DNA of 64,000 bases. Origin: Rhodospirillaceae bacterium. Lineage in GTDB: Bacteria > Pseudomonadota > Alphaproteobacteria > Rhodospirillales > UBA2165. The notes beneath the pieces were generated by a model. That model was not told the origin of the DNA and searched no databases. It was given only the letters and a program-made list of their open reading frames with translations. Location of the stretch: the NCBI GenBank assembly GCA_947467145.1, contig CANIGJ010000009.1, forward strand, positions 1-64,000, given 5' to 3'. The first letter of the stretch is position 1, and every line of letters starts with the position of its first letter. The translations under genes and the position numbers were made by a program. Shown here in pieces: positions 15,180 to 24,687 of the stretch.

Positions 15180-15763
15180 CTGATTGGGTAACCGAGACCG
15201 GCCAGCATCTGCACGGTTTCGAAAACCGGCAGGCCGACGATGTTGGTGTAGGACCCGTTGATGGCGCGCACGAAGCGCGCCGCCATGCCCTGGATCGCAT
15301 AGGCGCCCGCCTTGCCCTGCCATTCGTCGCCGGCGATGTAATCGGCGATCTCGCTATCGCTTAGGCGCTTGAAAGCGACCGAGGTGACGACGACGCGCAG
15401 CCCTCGTTTGCCGCCAGGGGCGACAACGCACACGCCGCTCATGACGCGATGGCTACGCCCCGACAGCAGGTTCAGGAATTTGGTCGCTTCGGCCGGGCTT
15501 GCCGCCTTGCCCAGGATGCGCCGCCCGACCGCCACGACCGTATCGGCGCCCAGCACGTACGCATCGGGTCGCAGGGCTGCGACCGCATCCGCCTTGCCGT
15601 CGGCCAGGCGCGCCGCAAGCGTGCGCGGCAATTCGCGCGGGCGCACGGCTTCGTCGATATCGGCGGGCAGGATTTCGGTGGGGATCAGGCCGACCTGCTT
15701 GAGCAGGTCCAACCGGCGGGGCGAGGCCGAAGCCAACACCAAGGACGAGGGTCCGACCGCCAA
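15176..15763 (-). CDS. maf: Maf-family nucleoside triphosphate pyrophosphatase
   Basis: A 195-residue Maf protein, a house-cleaning pyrophosphatase acting on modified or non-canonical NTPs. The N-terminal LASASPRRLDLL motif binds the nucleotide phosphates. VLGADTVVAVGRRILGK carries the catalytic Asp, and the C-terminal YAIQGMAARFVRAINGSYTNIVGLP is the family signature. It begins with TTG at 15763, 11 bases after infA, and overlaps the RNase gene by four bases. Confidence 0.94.
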   Translation of the reverse strand: MAVGPSSLVLASASPRRLDLLKQVGLIPTEILPADIDEAVRPRELPRTLAARLADGKADAVAALRPDAYVLGADTVVAVGRRILGKAASPAEATKFLNLLSGRSHRVMSGVCVVAPGGKRGLRVVVTSVAFKRLSDSEIADYIAGDEWQGKAGAYAIQGMAARFVRAINGSYTNIVGLPVFETVQMLAGLGYPIR

Positions 15764-15774
15764 AGTGCGATCGG

Positions 15775-15993
15775 CTATTTGAAGCGGAAGGTGATCCGAC
15801 CCTTGGTCAGATCGTAAGGGGTCATTTCGACATTGACCCGGTCACCCGCGAGCACGCGGATGCGGTGTTTGCGCATCTTACCGGCGGTGTGGGCGAGAAT
15901 TTCGTGTTCGTTATCGAGTTTCACGCGGAACATCGCGTTGGGCAGCAGTTCGGTGACTGTACCGGAAAATTCGAGCAATTCTTCTTTGGACAT
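15775..15993 (-). CDS. infA: Translation initiation factor IF-1
   Basis: A 72-residue S1-fold protein that binds the ribosomal A site with IF-2 and IF-3. The sequence is canonical ([20 protein letters not shown], then [20 protein letters not shown], ending GRITFRFK). AAGGAGG stands just before the ATG at 15993; the open frame upstream of it is not coding. It is followed by maf and preceded by the phosphatase gene, the usual alphaproteobacterial order. Confidence 0.98.
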   Translation of the reverse strand: MSKEELLEFSGTVTELLPNAMFRVKLDNEHEILAHTAGKMRKHRIRVLAGDRVNVEMTPYDLTKGRITFRFK

Positions 15994-16100
15994 AAGCCCT
16001 CCTTGGCCGTTGCGGAAGCCGGGAAAGTGGTCCTGCCGCCCCCGTCGGTCAAGTCCTTTCGCCCTAAAACCAATGAGATAAGTCGCTGTTGCGTGTCGAA

Positions 16101-16532
16101 TCACGCTTGGGGCGGGAAGCGCTCCGTGATCCGGGCCAGCAGCTCGTCGCGCACCTTGCGGTAGGCATCGAGACGCATGGTGCGCGACCCCTCCACCACG
16201 CTTGGATCGAAGGTTGGCCAATATTCGACGTCGCACGCCATCCAACGGGTCAGCTCGACCGCCGAGTGCTGCGCCTCGGGCGACAGGGACACCACCAGAT
16301 CGAACGAGGAATCATCGAGCGCGTTGAATGATTTGGCGTGATGATGCGACAGATCGATGCCGATCTCGGCCATCACCTCGACGGCGAAGGGGTCGACCTC
16401 GGTCGCGCGCACGCCGACGGAATCGACAAAGATCTTGCCCGGCTGCAGCGATTTCAGGATCGCTTCCGCCATGGGCGAACGGATCGCGTTTTGCGTGCAG
16501 GAAAACAGGACGGCGGAGGGCATATTCGACAT
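16101..16532 (-). CDS. Low-molecular-weight phosphatase family protein
   Basis: A 143-residue protein of the low-molecular-weight tyrosine phosphatase/arsenate reductase fold. The P-loop CTQNAIRS fits C-x5-R-S near the N-terminus, and YWPTFDPS supplies the general-acid Asp region. The substrate is unknown; the conserved position beside UPF0262 and infA in alphaproteobacteria suggests a housekeeping role. The start is ATG 16532 ([12 protein letters not shown]); the next methionine three residues on is possible. It lies seven bases after the UPF0262 gene. Confidence 0.88.
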   Translation of the reverse strand: MSNMPSAVLFSCTQNAIRSPMAEAILKSLQPGKIFVDSVGVRATEVDPFAVEVMAEIGIDLSHHHAKSFNALDDSSFDLVVSLSPEAQHSAVELTRWMACDVEYWPTFDPSVVEGSRTMRLDAYRKVRDELLARITERFPPQA

Positions 16533-16539
16533 GGCGCCG

Positions 16540-17010
16540 CTACCGCATGTGCAGGACGCAGAGCAGCGTGAAAAAACGCCGCGCGGTGTCGAGATCGACG
16601 ATGACATGATCGGCCAGGCGGGCTTTCAGCAGCTCGGCGCCTTCGTTGTGCAGGCCGCGCCGGCCCATATCGATGGCCTGGATGCGCGATGGCGTGCCCA
16701 TCTTGATCGCATCGTAATAGCTGTCGCAGATGATGTGATAGTCGCGCACGATCGAGCGGAAGGCCGCGATGGAGACCGAGAAATTGAAGGCTTCCTGATC
16801 GGATTCATCGCGCACGTCGAACACCAGGCGATTTTCGCGCACGCCGAGATGCAGGATGAACGGGCCGAGACTGCCGTCGGCCGGTTCGAAATGGTTTTCT
16901 TCCAGCAGATCGAAAATCGCCGCCGCGCGATCGTGGCTGATATGCGGCGTGCCCTGGCCAAGCGAGCCTTCGTCCAGCAGCACGTTGACGATGCGCCGGC
17001 GCTCGTCCAT
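16540..17010 (-). CDS. UPF0262 family protein
   Basis: A 156-residue alphaproteobacterial protein of unknown function. The family's features are HISHDRAAAIFDLLEENHFE, FILHLGVRENRLVFDVRDES and IQAIDMGRRGLHNEGAELL. It sits between hisD and the phosphatase gene with gaps of four and seven bases. The start at ATG 17010 (MDERRRIV) matches the family's N-terminus. No catalytic motif is evident. Confidence 0.93.
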   Translation of the reverse strand: MDERRRIVNVLLDEGSLGQGTPHISHDRAAAIFDLLEENHFEPADGSLGPFILHLGVRENRLVFDVRDESDQEAFNFSVSIAAFRSIVRDYHIICDSYYDAIKMGTPSRIQAIDMGRRGLHNEGAELLKARLADHVIVDLDTARRFFTLLCVLHMR

Positions 17011-17014
17011 CGCG

Positions 17015-18322
17015 TTACTTCCCGCCTGACGGTTCGCCGAGACGGATCGAGATCGACAGCGCGTGCGCATCCAATCCCTCGGCACGCGCCAGGATCACCG
17101 CATCGGGCCCGGTATCGCGCAAGGCTTCAAGCGAAGCACCGATGATCGAGGAACGCTTGAGAAAATCGAACACGCCGAGGCCGGACGAATAGCGCGCACT
17201 GCGCGCCGTCGGCAGTACGTGATTGGGGCCGGCGATATAATCGCCCAAGGCTTCCGGCGCATGGCGGCCGAGGAAGATCGAACCCGCATGATTGATGCGC
17301 GCAAGCAAGGGTTCCGGATCGTCGAGCGCCAGTTCCAGATGTTCCGGCGCAAAACGATCGATCAGCGCGGGCGCTTCATCCAGCGATTGCACCAGGATCA
17401 ACGCGCCAAAATCGCGCCAGCTCTGGCGCGCGATCTCGGCACGCGACAAGGTCTGCAGATGCACATCGATGGCGCGTTCGACGGAGGCCGCGAAGGCCGC
17501 ATCGTCAGTGATCAGGATCGACTGCGCATTCACGTCATGCTCGGCCTGCGCCAGCAGATCGGCGGCGATCCAGGCCGGATTGCTTTTGGCGTCCGACACG
17601 ACGAGCACTTCGGACGGGCCCGCCACCATATCGATGCCGACCGCGCCGAACACCTGACGCTTGGCCGCCGCCACATAGGCATTGCCCGGGCCGCAGATCT
17701 TGTCGACCGGCTTGATCGTTTCCGTGCCATAGGCGAGGGCAGCAACCGCCTGCGCGCCGCCGACGCGATAGACCTCGTCCACACCGGCGATGGCCGCAGC
17801 CGCCAGCACCAACGGATTGATTTCGCCACGCGGCGTCGGCACGACCATGACGAGGCGTTTCACACCGGCGACCTTGGCCGGCAACGCGTTCATCAAGACC
17901 GACGACGGATAAGACGCCGTGCCGCCCGGCACATACATGCCGACCGCATCCACCGGGCGCCAGCGATAGCCGAGGCGATGGCCGGTCGGATCGCGATAAT
18001 CGAGATCGGCCGGAATCTGTTTCGCATGAAAATCGCGGATGCGCTGTGCGGCGTGCTCCAAAGCCTTGATCTGATCGGCCGGGCAAGCGGCGCGCGCGCG
18101 CGCGATTTCGTCCGGCGAAATCGGTAGCGTTTCCTTGGTCACATCGAATTTGTCGAACTTGCGCGTGTAATCGACGAGCGCCGCATCGCCGTCTTGGCGC
18201 ACGTGCGCCACGATATCGGCGACGGCGCGCTCGACATCGCTTTCAACATCGCGCTTCACATTGAGGAAACGAACGAAGTCCTCTTCGAAGCCCGGCGCGC
18301 GGCTATCGAGCCGCGCCGGCAT
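17015..18322 (-). CDS. hisD: Histidinol dehydrogenase
   Basis: A 435-residue zinc enzyme that carries out the last two steps of histidine biosynthesis (histidinol to histidine with two NAD+). The motifs are [42 protein letters not shown], the catalytic Glu-His pair in FAPEHLEL, and the Gly/His-rich [13 protein letters not shown]. The start is ATG 18322, overlapping the end of hisG by 20 bases. Downstream comes UPF0262. Confidence 0.97.
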   Translation of the reverse strand: MPARLDSRAPGFEEDFVRFLNVKRDVESDVERAVADIVAHVRQDGDAALVDYTRKFDKFDVTKETLPISPDEIARARAACPADQIKALEHAAQRIRDFHAKQIPADLDYRDPTGHRLGYRWRPVDAVGMYVPGGTASYPSSVLMNALPAKVAGVKRLVMVVPTPRGEINPLVLAAAAIAGVDEVYRVGGAQAVAALAYGTETIKPVDKICGPGNAYVAAAKRQVFGAVGIDMVAGPSEVLVVSDAKSNPAWIAADLLAQAEHDVNAQSILITDDAAFAASVERAIDVHLQTLSRAEIARQSWRDFGALILVQSLDEAPALIDRFAPEHLELALDDPEPLLARINHAGSIFLGRHAPEALGDYIAGPNHVLPTARSARYSSGLGVFDFLKRSSIIGASLEALRDTGPDAVILARAEGLDAHALSISIRLGEPSGGK

Positions 18323-18974
18323 CGACCGCCTCCCGGAACCGTTCGATCCACGAGCCGATTTCGTCGGGCCGCGTCTTGAGCGCCGTGCGATTGACTGCGA
18401 GGCGCGACGTGATCGCGGCGATCTGTTCGACCTCGACCAGGCCATTGGCCTTCAACGTCGCACCCGACGACACGAGATCGACGATGCGCTGACACAGGCC
18501 GAGCGCCGGCGCGATTTCGATGGCGCCGTTGAGCTTGATGCATTCGGCATGCACGCCGCGCGCGGCGAAATGACGACGCGTGATTTCGGGATATTTCGTG
18601 GCGACCCGGATGTGGCTCCACTGCTTGGGATGATCCTCGGGCGCGATCTCGGCCGGCTCGGCGACCACGAGACGGCAATGACCGACATGCAGATCGAGCG
18701 GCGCATAGATTTCGCGCGATTCGAATTCCATCAGCACGTCCGCCCCGGCGATGCCGATATGGGCGGCGCCAAAGCCGACATAGGTCGAGATGTCGAACGA
18801 GCGCACCCGGACGATATCCAGATTGGGGATGTTGGTGGCGAAGCGCAGTTCGCGGGAATCGTCGTCGTTGAAGGCCGCCTCGGGCACGATGCCGGCGCGC
18901 GCGATCAGGGGCATCACATCCTTCAGGATGCGGCCGCGCGGCACTGCCAGAATGAGCTTTTCGTTCGCCAACAT
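18303..18974 (-). CDS. hisG: ATP phosphoribosyltransferase, short form
   Basis: Catalyses the first step of histidine biosynthesis, joining ATP and PRPP. About 223 residues; the AVPRGRILKD opening, GAAHIGIAGADVLME and the EIAPALGLCQRIVDLVSSGATLKANGL PRPP-binding stretch are present. The C-terminal regulatory domain is missing, so this is the short form, which normally needs HisZ; no hisZ is in the window. A TTG four codons upstream (18986) is an alternative start. It is the first gene of the set running to yacG. Confidence 0.95.
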   Translation of the reverse strand: MLANEKLILAVPRGRILKDVMPLIARAGIVPEAAFNDDDSRELRFATNIPNLDIVRVRSFDISTYVGFGAAHIGIAGADVLMEFESREIYAPLDLHVGHCRLVVAEPAEIAPEDHPKQWSHIRVATKYPEITRRHFAARGVHAECIKLNGAIEIAPALGLCQRIVDLVSSGATLKANGLVEVEQIAAITSRLAVNRTALKTRPDEIGSWIERFREAVDAGAAR

Positions 18975-19097
18975 GAGGGTCTTCAAAATTGCTTACGGTT
19001 GGGGCTGAAATCGGCCGTTTACATAGTGTCTTTTGGCCCGAATGGCAAATCCCGCGCCGTGAATTTTAGACGTAAGACCCTGTTAGGACATATTTTT

Positions 19098-19517
19098 TCA
19101 GATTTTTATTCCCATCGCAGCGGCGATAATCGCGTAATCCTCCTCGGTTATCTGAAATACCCCCCGGCGGAAGGCATAGCCCCACGAGGACCGCCCCTGG
19201 GTGAAGGACAGCCGTTCCAGCAGAGGCCGGATGGGGGCGTCAGCGGCCTTGTAGAAATTCACATCGCGCCGGGCCGGCATGAAGTTGCCGCCCATATTGC
19301 CCTCGTAAACCTCGCCCGGCAGGACTTCGCCGATGGCGGTAAAGGCCTGCACCGCCTCGCCTGCCCCCATTTCGGTCTTGGGCGAATAATAGATGATGCG
19401 GTCGCCCGGGCTCAGCCGCTTCACGGGAGCATGTTTGCCATGGCCGAGCTGACAGAAGCCCCCTGCAACGCCGCCCCGCACATGATCCAGCGACGCCACA
19501 CCGACCCAATATTTCAT
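19098..19517 (-). CDS. EVE-domain protein
   Basis: A 139-residue single EVE domain, a PUA-like fold thought to bind modified bases. The KYWVGVASLDHV start, LSPGDRIIYYSPKT and ITEEDYAIIAAAMG are typical. Its target is unknown. GGAGAGGG stands before the ATG. It begins 11 bases after the glyoxalase-like gene on the same strand, so it is probably co-transcribed with it and under the same MarR operator. Confidence 0.85.
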   Translation of the reverse strand: MKYWVGVASLDHVRGGVAGGFCQLGHGKHAPVKRLSPGDRIIYYSPKTEMGAGEAVQAFTAIGEVLPGEVYEGNMGGNFMPARRDVNFYKAADAPIRPLLERLSFTQGRSSWGYAFRRGVFQITEEDYAIIAAAMGIKI

Positions 19518-19528
19518 CGCCCTCTCCC

Positions 19529-19894
19529 TCAGGCTGCCTCGTGCAGGGTCAAAGTATAGCCGTCCGGGTCTTGAAGCGCGAAAAAGCGGCCGAACGGGCC
19601 GTCGGCGGGCGGCAGGACAATCGTCACCCCAGCGTCGGCCAGCGTGCGATGCAGATCGTCGGCGCCCTGCACACCAATCCAGAGCGACACACCCCAGCCC
19701 AGTTTGTTGGCCGCCGCCAGCGGGACCATCGGCTCACGGATGGCGAACGGGATCCCTGTCGTTTTGAACACGACGGCGCCGGGCGGGCTGCGGTCGGCCG
19801 GCTCAAGACCCAACTGCTCGACATAAAACCGCTGCGAGGCCGCCATATCGCTGACCTGAAGGGCGATGAAATCCGGTCCAAGCACCTTGGCCAT
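19529..19894 (-). CDS. VOC (glyoxalase/bleomycin resistance) family protein
   Basis: A 121-residue vicinal-oxygen-chelate protein with paired beta-alpha-beta-beta-beta modules. FIALQVSDMAASQRFYVEQLGL opens the first module and RFFALQDPDGYTLTLHE closes the second, with Glu/His ligands possible. Enzymatic role unknown. The start is ATG 19894, because GGAG lies nine bases before it; the ATG nine bases further up abuts the ribosome site. Divergent from the MarR gene, with two adjoining operators between them, so regulation by that protein is likely. Confidence 0.85.
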   Translation of the reverse strand: MAKVLGPDFIALQVSDMAASQRFYVEQLGLEPADRSPPGAVVFKTTGIPFAIREPMVPLAAANKLGWGVSLWIGVQGADDLHRTLADAGVTIVLPPADGPFGRFFALQDPDGYTLTLHEAA

Positions 19895-19910
19895 GGTTGG
19901 CATCTCCTGT

Positions 19911-19950
19911 AATATAAGGTTCCTTATATTAATATCAGGACCCTTATATT
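19911..19950. promoter_or_regulatory. Double MarR-type operator
   Basis: Two 20-bp palindromes lie end to end. The first is AATATAAGG-TT-CCTTATATT with perfect arms. The second is AATATCAGG-AC-CCTTATATT with one mismatch. They are the only AT-rich stretch between two divergent genes, and the second covers the first base of the MarR start codon. Confidence 0.8.
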
Positions 19951-20386
19951 GTCAACCGCCCAGACCCCGCTCGCCGACCGCTTCGGCTATCTGCTGAAGG
20001 TCGCACAACACGCGCTGCGCACGGCGATGGACGATGCGCTCCGCCCGTTCGGCATCACGACCCCGCAATATGCCGTGCTGTCGGCGCTGGAGCGCGAGCC
20101 GGGGATGTCGAACGCCGATCTCGCGCGCGCAGCCCATGTCACGGCGCAATCGATGCAGGGCATCGTCGCCAATATGGACCGCGACGGGTTGATCAAACGC
20201 ACGACCGATCCCGCACATAAAAGAATCCTCCGCACCGAATTGACGGCGGCGGGGCGCAAAGCATTAGCCCGCGCCGACGCGGCGGTCGCGGATATCGAAG
20301 GCAAGATGCTGAACGGATTGGATGCGAAGCACCGCGCCGAGTTGAACCGGATGCTCAAACAGTGCGCGGAGAATGTTCAGTCCTGA
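19949..20386 (+). CDS. MarR-family transcriptional regulator
   Basis: A 145-residue winged-helix repressor. The dimerisation helix [20 protein letters not shown], the recognition region [30 protein letters not shown], and the wing [18 protein letters not shown] are clear. The start is TTG 19949, inside the second operator half; no ribosome site precedes it, so the mRNA may be leaderless. It probably represses itself and the divergent VOC-EVE genes. The last 10 bases overlap the 3' end of murA. Confidence 0.9.
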   Translation: MSTAQTPLADRFGYLLKVAQHALRTAMDDALRPFGITTPQYAVLSALEREPGMSNADLARAAHVTAQSMQGIVANMDRDGLIKRTTDPAHKRILRTELTAAGRKALARADAAVADIEGKMLNGLDAKHRAELNRMLKQCAENVQS

Positions 20387-21660
20387 AGGCGCTCGACGCG
20401 CGCGCCGCAGGCGGCCAACTTTTCCTCGACCCGCTCATAGCCGCGATCCAAATGATAGACGCGGTTGACGATGGTATCGCCCTTGGCGGCGAGACCGGCG
20501 AGCACCAGCGAGACCGAAGCGCGTAGATCGGTCGCCATGGTCTGCGCGCCCGATAGTTTCTTCACGCCGCGCACAATGGCCGAGGCGCCATGCACGTTGA
20601 TGTCGGCGCCCATGCGGCAGAGTTCCGGCACATGCATGAAGCGGTTTTCGAAAATCGTTTCGGTGATCATGGACGCACCGTTGGACACCGCGAGCAGCGC
20701 CATGATCTGCGCCTGCATGTCGGTGGGGAAACCCGGATAAGGTTCGGTCATCACGTCGGCGCCCTTCACCGGCCCGGTATCGCGGCGGATGCGCACGCCG
20801 GCATCGGTCTTTTCCACCGTCGCACCGGTCTTGAGCAGGATATCGCCGACCGCGCCGAACAGTTCGAATTGCGTATTGGCCAGGGTCACGTCGCCGCCGG
20901 TGATAGCCGCCGCCACAGCATAAGTTCCGGTTTCGATGCGGTCCGCGATCACCGTGTGATGCGCCGCATGCAGGGCCTTCTTGCCGCGTATGGCGAGCGT
21001 GCCGGTGCCGATGCCGTCGATCTCGGCACCCATGGCGACGAGGCAGTTGGCGAGATCGGTGATTTCCGGTTCACGCGCCGCATTGGCGATGATCGTTTCG
21101 CCATCGGCGAGGCACGCCGCCATCATCGCGTTTTCAGTGGCACCCACAGAGACGAAGGGGAACAGGATCTTGGCGCCCTTCAGACCCTTGGGCGCTTTCG
21201 CGTATACGTAGCCTTCCTCAAGCTCGATCTCGGCGCCCAGCGCCTTGAACGCATCGAGATGCAGATCGATGGGACGCGTGCCGATGGCGCAACCGCCGGG
21301 CAGCGAGACGCGCGCTTCGCCCCAACGCGCGAGCAGCGGCCCCATCACGAGGACGGAGGCCCGCATCTTACGCACCAGATCATAGGGTGCTGTCGCGGTT
21401 TCGGGCTCGCCCGCCGTCAGGGTCAACACCCGGCCGGTATGCCCGCCGCCGGTCATGCCGTTCATGCTGACCTCGACGCCGAGTTCGGCCAGCAATTGCA
21501 CCATGGTCGAGATATCGACCAGGTGCGGCAAATTGGAAAGGGTCAGCGCCTCGCCGGTCAACAAGGAGGCCGCCATCAGCGGCAGGGCTGCATTCTTGGC
21601 GCCACTGATCGGGATCGTGCCGTTGAGCGCCACGCCACCTTTGATGCGGATTCTATCCAT
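20377..21660 (-). CDS. murA: UDP-N-acetylglucosamine 1-carboxyvinyltransferase
   Basis: Catalyses the first committed step of peptidoglycan synthesis, adding enolpyruvate to UDP-GlcNAc. Length 427 is normal. Lys22-Asn23 (GAKNAALP), the fosfomycin-target Cys in [16 protein letters not shown], and the [10 protein letters not shown] and [12 protein letters not shown] stretches are present. It begins eight bases inside the end of a small upstream gene. The 3' end overlaps the convergent marR gene. Confidence 0.98.
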   Translation of the reverse strand: MDRIRIKGGVALNGTIPISGAKNAALPLMAASLLTGEALTLSNLPHLVDISTMVQLLAELGVEVSMNGMTGGGHTGRVLTLTAGEPETATAPYDLVRKMRASVLVMGPLLARWGEARVSLPGGCAIGTRPIDLHLDAFKALGAEIELEEGYVYAKAPKGLKGAKILFPFVSVGATENAMMAACLADGETIIANAAREPEITDLANCLVAMGAEIDGIGTGTLAIRGKKALHAAHHTVIADRIETGTYAVAAAITGGDVTLANTQFELFGAVGDILLKTGATVEKTDAGVRIRRDTGPVKGADVMTEPYPGFPTDMQAQIMALLAVSNGASMITETIFENRFMHVPELCRMGADINVHGASAIVRGVKKLSGAQTMATDLRASVSLVLAGLAAKGDTIVNRVYHLDRGYERVEEKLAACGARVERLQD

Positions 21661-21853
21661 TTTCGTTCCGATCGTTTTCTGTCACGCCCGCAACGCCTGG
21701 CCGTTCGGAAATCTTGCGTTCGGTCGGATTGCGGCGGCGCAAATTGTTGCGCAGCGCAGCCGTGAGCCGGGCGTCGCGCTCACGTTTCGCGGACTCCGCC
21801 CTTTCGGTCAGATCTGGCGTCTGCACTAGGTCTTTGGGGGGCTCGTCGGCCAT
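21653..21853 (-). CDS. Small conserved hypothetical protein upstream of murA
   Basis: A 66-residue basic protein. The central [20 protein letters not shown] with RRNP resembles small uncharacterised proteins found beside murA in alphaproteobacteria. The start is ATG 21853 (MADEPPKD); it overlaps the murA start by eight bases and so is probably co-translated with it. No domain is known and the tail is polar. Confidence 0.65.
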   Translation of the reverse strand: MADEPPKDLVQTPDLTERAESAKRERDARLTAALRNNLRRRNPTERKISERPGVAGVTENDRNENG

Positions 21854-21921
21854 GCTTCGTTGTGCGACGCGCCGCCCCTTGAGGTCAAGCTCGCCGCCCA
21901 AACTAACCCACAAGACAGCGA

Positions 21922-24153
21922 CTAGGACCGCTTGGTCCGGGGCTTGAAGCCGCCCGCGTTGCGTTCCGGGCCTGCGGTTTCGCGTTCGAAGGTCCCGGTG
22001 CGCGGCTTTTTGCGAAGCTCGGACCGGGTCTTCTGCTGCACTTCGCGCGGCGCATGTTCGCTGCCCTCCTTCTTCTTGAAGGGCTTCTTCTTGCGGAACG
22101 CGGGTTGTGCGCCATCCTGGGTGCGGAACGCCGTCACGCCGTCCTTGGCGCGAATGGCTGGGGCCTCGCGGCGCATCTCACCATCACGCGGCTCGTCCTG
22201 GCCTTTGCGATGCGGCTTTTTCGCCGACTTAAACGTGTGATCGCCAAAGGCCGAGAATTTCTCGCCGGACTTACGGTCTTCGAATTTCTTGGTGTCGGGT
22301 TTTTTATCGTCGAATTTCCCGGCGCCAAATTTCTTGTCGCCGAATTTCTTATCCCCGAACTTTTTCTCGCCAAATTTCTTATCGCCAAACTTTTTGTCAG
22401 ATGGGCGACCGGATTTGCGCTCGAAGGCACCTTCCGGCTTCGGCTTGTCATCGCGGTACGGGCGGTTTTCCGGACGCCACTCGCGGTCGCGGTCTTGACG
22501 CGCGGGGCGTTCGGTCTGTTCGGTGCGCTCCGGGCGGTCGGCACGCTCGAAACGCTGCGGACGTTCGCCACGCTCTTCGCGGGCCGGTCGTTCGGCCCGA
22601 GGCTCGCGAGTCGGTCGTTCGGCGCGATTCTCGCGCGGGCGATCCTCATGCGCGCGTTCCTTGCGGAACGGTTTGTCTTCGCGCTGACCTTCTTTTTTAT
22701 ACGGCCGGTCGCCGGCAGGCTTAAAGGAGCGCTCACCGTCTTTCTTGTAAGGCCGGTCCCCAGCGGGCTTGTACGAACGTTCGCCCTCGGGACGACGCTC
22801 TTGACGCGCGGGCCGTTCGGACCGCTCAGCGCGCTCCGGGCGCGCGCCACGCTCGCGTTGTTCTTCGCCGGCGAACTTGTCGCGCGGGCCTTTGCGGTGC
22901 GGCTTGGCATCGGCTTTGTCGCCGAAATCTTTGCGCGGACGCGCAGCACGCGGGCTGTTATAGGCGCCGCGCGGAACGGGACCGCCACCGCCGCCGTCTG
23001 GGCGGCCGTCGTGGAACGGATGATCGATATCGACCTGGATGCGCTGGCCGATCACGCGTTCGACGATGCGGATAAGATTGCCTTCGCTGCCCGTCGTGAT
23101 GGACAGCGCCACGCCACGCTTGCCGGCGCGGCCGGTGCGGCCGACGCGATGAACGTACGAATCGCCTTCGACCGGCATGTCGTAATTGATGACGTGGGTG
23201 ATGTCCGGCACGTCGATGCCGCGCGCGGCAACGTCGGTCGCAACCAGGATGTTGATCCGGCCGTCACGGAAATCCTTCAACACCTTCTGGCGTTGCGATT
23301 GTTCGCGATCGCCATGGATGGCGTCGGCGGCCAGGCCGGCATCCTGGATATCTTTGGCCAGCACATCGGCCATCGCCTTGGTGCGCGTGAAGACCAGCAC
23401 GCGCGACACATCTTCGCGACCCAGCAGATGCATCAGCAGCGGCTTCTTGTCGCGATACTGCACCTTCATCACGCGATGATCGACATCGGCGTTGACCGCA
23501 TTTTCCTTGCCGACGTCCAAGCGCTCGGGATTGTGCAGCAGCTCTTTCGCCAGTTCGCGCACGCCACGGCTCATCGTCGCCGAGAACATCATGGTCTGGT
23601 GCGCGGTCGGGATGAGACCGGAGATTTCTTTCACTTCGTTGACGAAGCCCATGTCGAGCATGCGGTCGGCTTCGTCGAGCACGAGGGTGGTGACGCGATC
23701 CAAACGGATGGTGCCGCGACGATGGTGATCCATCAGGCGGCCCGGCGTGGCGATCAGGATCTGCACGCCACGATCCATCACCTTCTGCTGGGTCAGGAAA
23801 CGCGTGCCGCCGAACACGACGGTATAATAGACGCGCATGCCCTTGGAGAAATTACGCAGGGCGTCGCCGATCTGGCTCGCCAGTTCGCGCGTCGGCGCCA
23901 GGATCAGGACTTGCGGACGGCGCGAGATCGGCGGCTCGACGGCTTCGCCGTCTTGGCCCGTGAGACGATTGAGGATCGGCAGCAGATAAGCCGCGGTCTT
24001 GCCTTGGCCGGTCTGGGCGGTGCCCATCAGGTCGCGCCCCTCGAGCAGAATGGGGATCGCCTTGCTCTGGATTTCAGTGGGGGTCGTGAAACCCTCGGCT
24101 TCAATCCAGCGAATCAGGGATGCGCTCAGGCCGAGCGCCTCAAACGAACTCAT
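21922..24153 (-). CDS. DEAD-box RNA helicase with long repetitive tail
   Basis: A 743-residue RhlE-like RNA helicase. Residues 1-380 hold the core: the Q motif (GFTTPTEIQSKAIP), AQTGQGKT, PTRELASQ, TPGRLMD, DEAD, SAT and HRVGRTGR. It would unwind RNA in ribosome assembly or decay. The remaining half is low-complexity and Arg/Lys/Glu-rich, with five Lys-Phe-Gly-Asp/Glu-Lys repeats (plus-strand 22300-22400) and two PAGDRPYKK repeats, probably RNA-binding. The start is ATG 24153, where AAAGGA has proper spacing; the ATG two codons earlier is too close to it. Confidence 0.93.
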   Translation of the reverse strand: MSSFEALGLSASLIRWIEAEGFTTPTEIQSKAIPILLEGRDLMGTAQTGQGKTAAYLLPILNRLTGQDGEAVEPPISRRPQVLILAPTRELASQIGDALRNFSKGMRVYYTVVFGGTRFLTQQKVMDRGVQILIATPGRLMDHHRRGTIRLDRVTTLVLDEADRMLDMGFVNEVKEISGLIPTAHQTMMFSATMSRGVRELAKELLHNPERLDVGKENAVNADVDHRVMKVQYRDKKPLLMHLLGREDVSRVLVFTRTKAMADVLAKDIQDAGLAADAIHGDREQSQRQKVLKDFRDGRINILVATDVAARGIDVPDITHVINYDMPVEGDSYVHRVGRTGRAGKRGVALSITTGSEGNLIRIVERVIGQRIQVDIDHPFHDGRPDGGGGGPVPRGAYNSPRAARPRKDFGDKADAKPHRKGPRDKFAGEEQRERGARPERAERSERPARQERRPEGERSYKPAGDRPYKKDGERSFKPAGDRPYKKEGQREDKPFRKERAHEDRPRENRAERPTREPRAERPAREERGERPQRFERADRPERTEQTERPARQDRDREWRPENRPYRDDKPKPEGAFERKSGRPSDKKFGDKKFGEKKFGDKKFGDKKFGAGKFDDKKPDTKKFEDRKSGEKFSAFGDHTFKSAKKPHRKGQDEPRDGEMRREAPAIRAKDGVTAFRTQDGAQPAFRKKKPFKKKEGSEHAPREVQQKTRSELRKKPRTGTFERETAGPERNAGGFKPRTKRS

Positions 24154-24275
24154 GTGCATGTCCTTTGCGGGCCTGGCCTTTTCCGATCGGGCCCCGTCAA
24201 AAAATTACGCCCGGCCCAGGGTAGCACTGGAGACCGGGGTCAAAAGCGGCCAAATCTCTCAGATTTTGAGAAAAA

Positions 24276-24351
24276 TGGTGCTGCGGAGAGGAATCGAACC
24301 TCCGACCTCATCCTTACCAAGGATGTGCTCTACCGACTGAGCTACCGCAGC
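24276..24351 (-). tRNA. tRNA-Thr (GGT)
   Basis: A full cloverleaf on the minus strand. The acceptor GCTGCGG pairs with CCGCAGC, the anticodon stem CATCC/GGATG encloses TTGGTAA, giving anticodon GGT, and the T-arm holds TTCGATT. The discriminator is A and CCA is encoded. Confidence 0.97.
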
Positions 24352-24616
24352 CCGATTTGCGAAAAGCGGCGCAACTTGCCACGGGCCGGGGGCCTGAGCA
24401 AGCGCGCAGGGTTTCTCCGCATTGCAAAGGAAAGTCAAGGGCCGATTGCCCGAGGTTAGTGAAAATCGCGGCAGCTTATCCACGCGAGGATTGCGCAACG
24501 ATCGGCTATCAAGCAGCTGCGTCGAGAGGAATGGGCCAAAAACGCTTGAGGGGAAGCGGCCTGCCCGAGACGCAACCTAGGGGCGCGGAAAACGCATGCC
24601 AATTCTATCCGGTAGC

Positions 24617-24630
24617 GTGATCTTGGTCAC
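24617..24630. promoter_or_regulatory. CRP/FNR-type palindrome GTGA-N6-TCAC
   Basis: GTGA-TCTTGG-TCAC, followed by A, lies 57 bases before the FliL-like gene. Its spacer is much like that of the site at 12835. The remaining part of this 336-bp gap (24352-24687) shows nothing else that I can name. Confidence 0.4.
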
Positions 24631-24687
24631 AATACTTTAGAGCTGCTCCAAGTAAGCTGCGGGCGCTCGATATAGAGGGATGGGGAA

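Noticed and set aside
22054-24459. Long plus-strand open frame (about 800 codons) opposite the DEAD-box helicase
   Set aside because: It is antisense to a clear helicase with all motifs; the frame stays open because of GC-biased codons and repeats, and its product matches no family.
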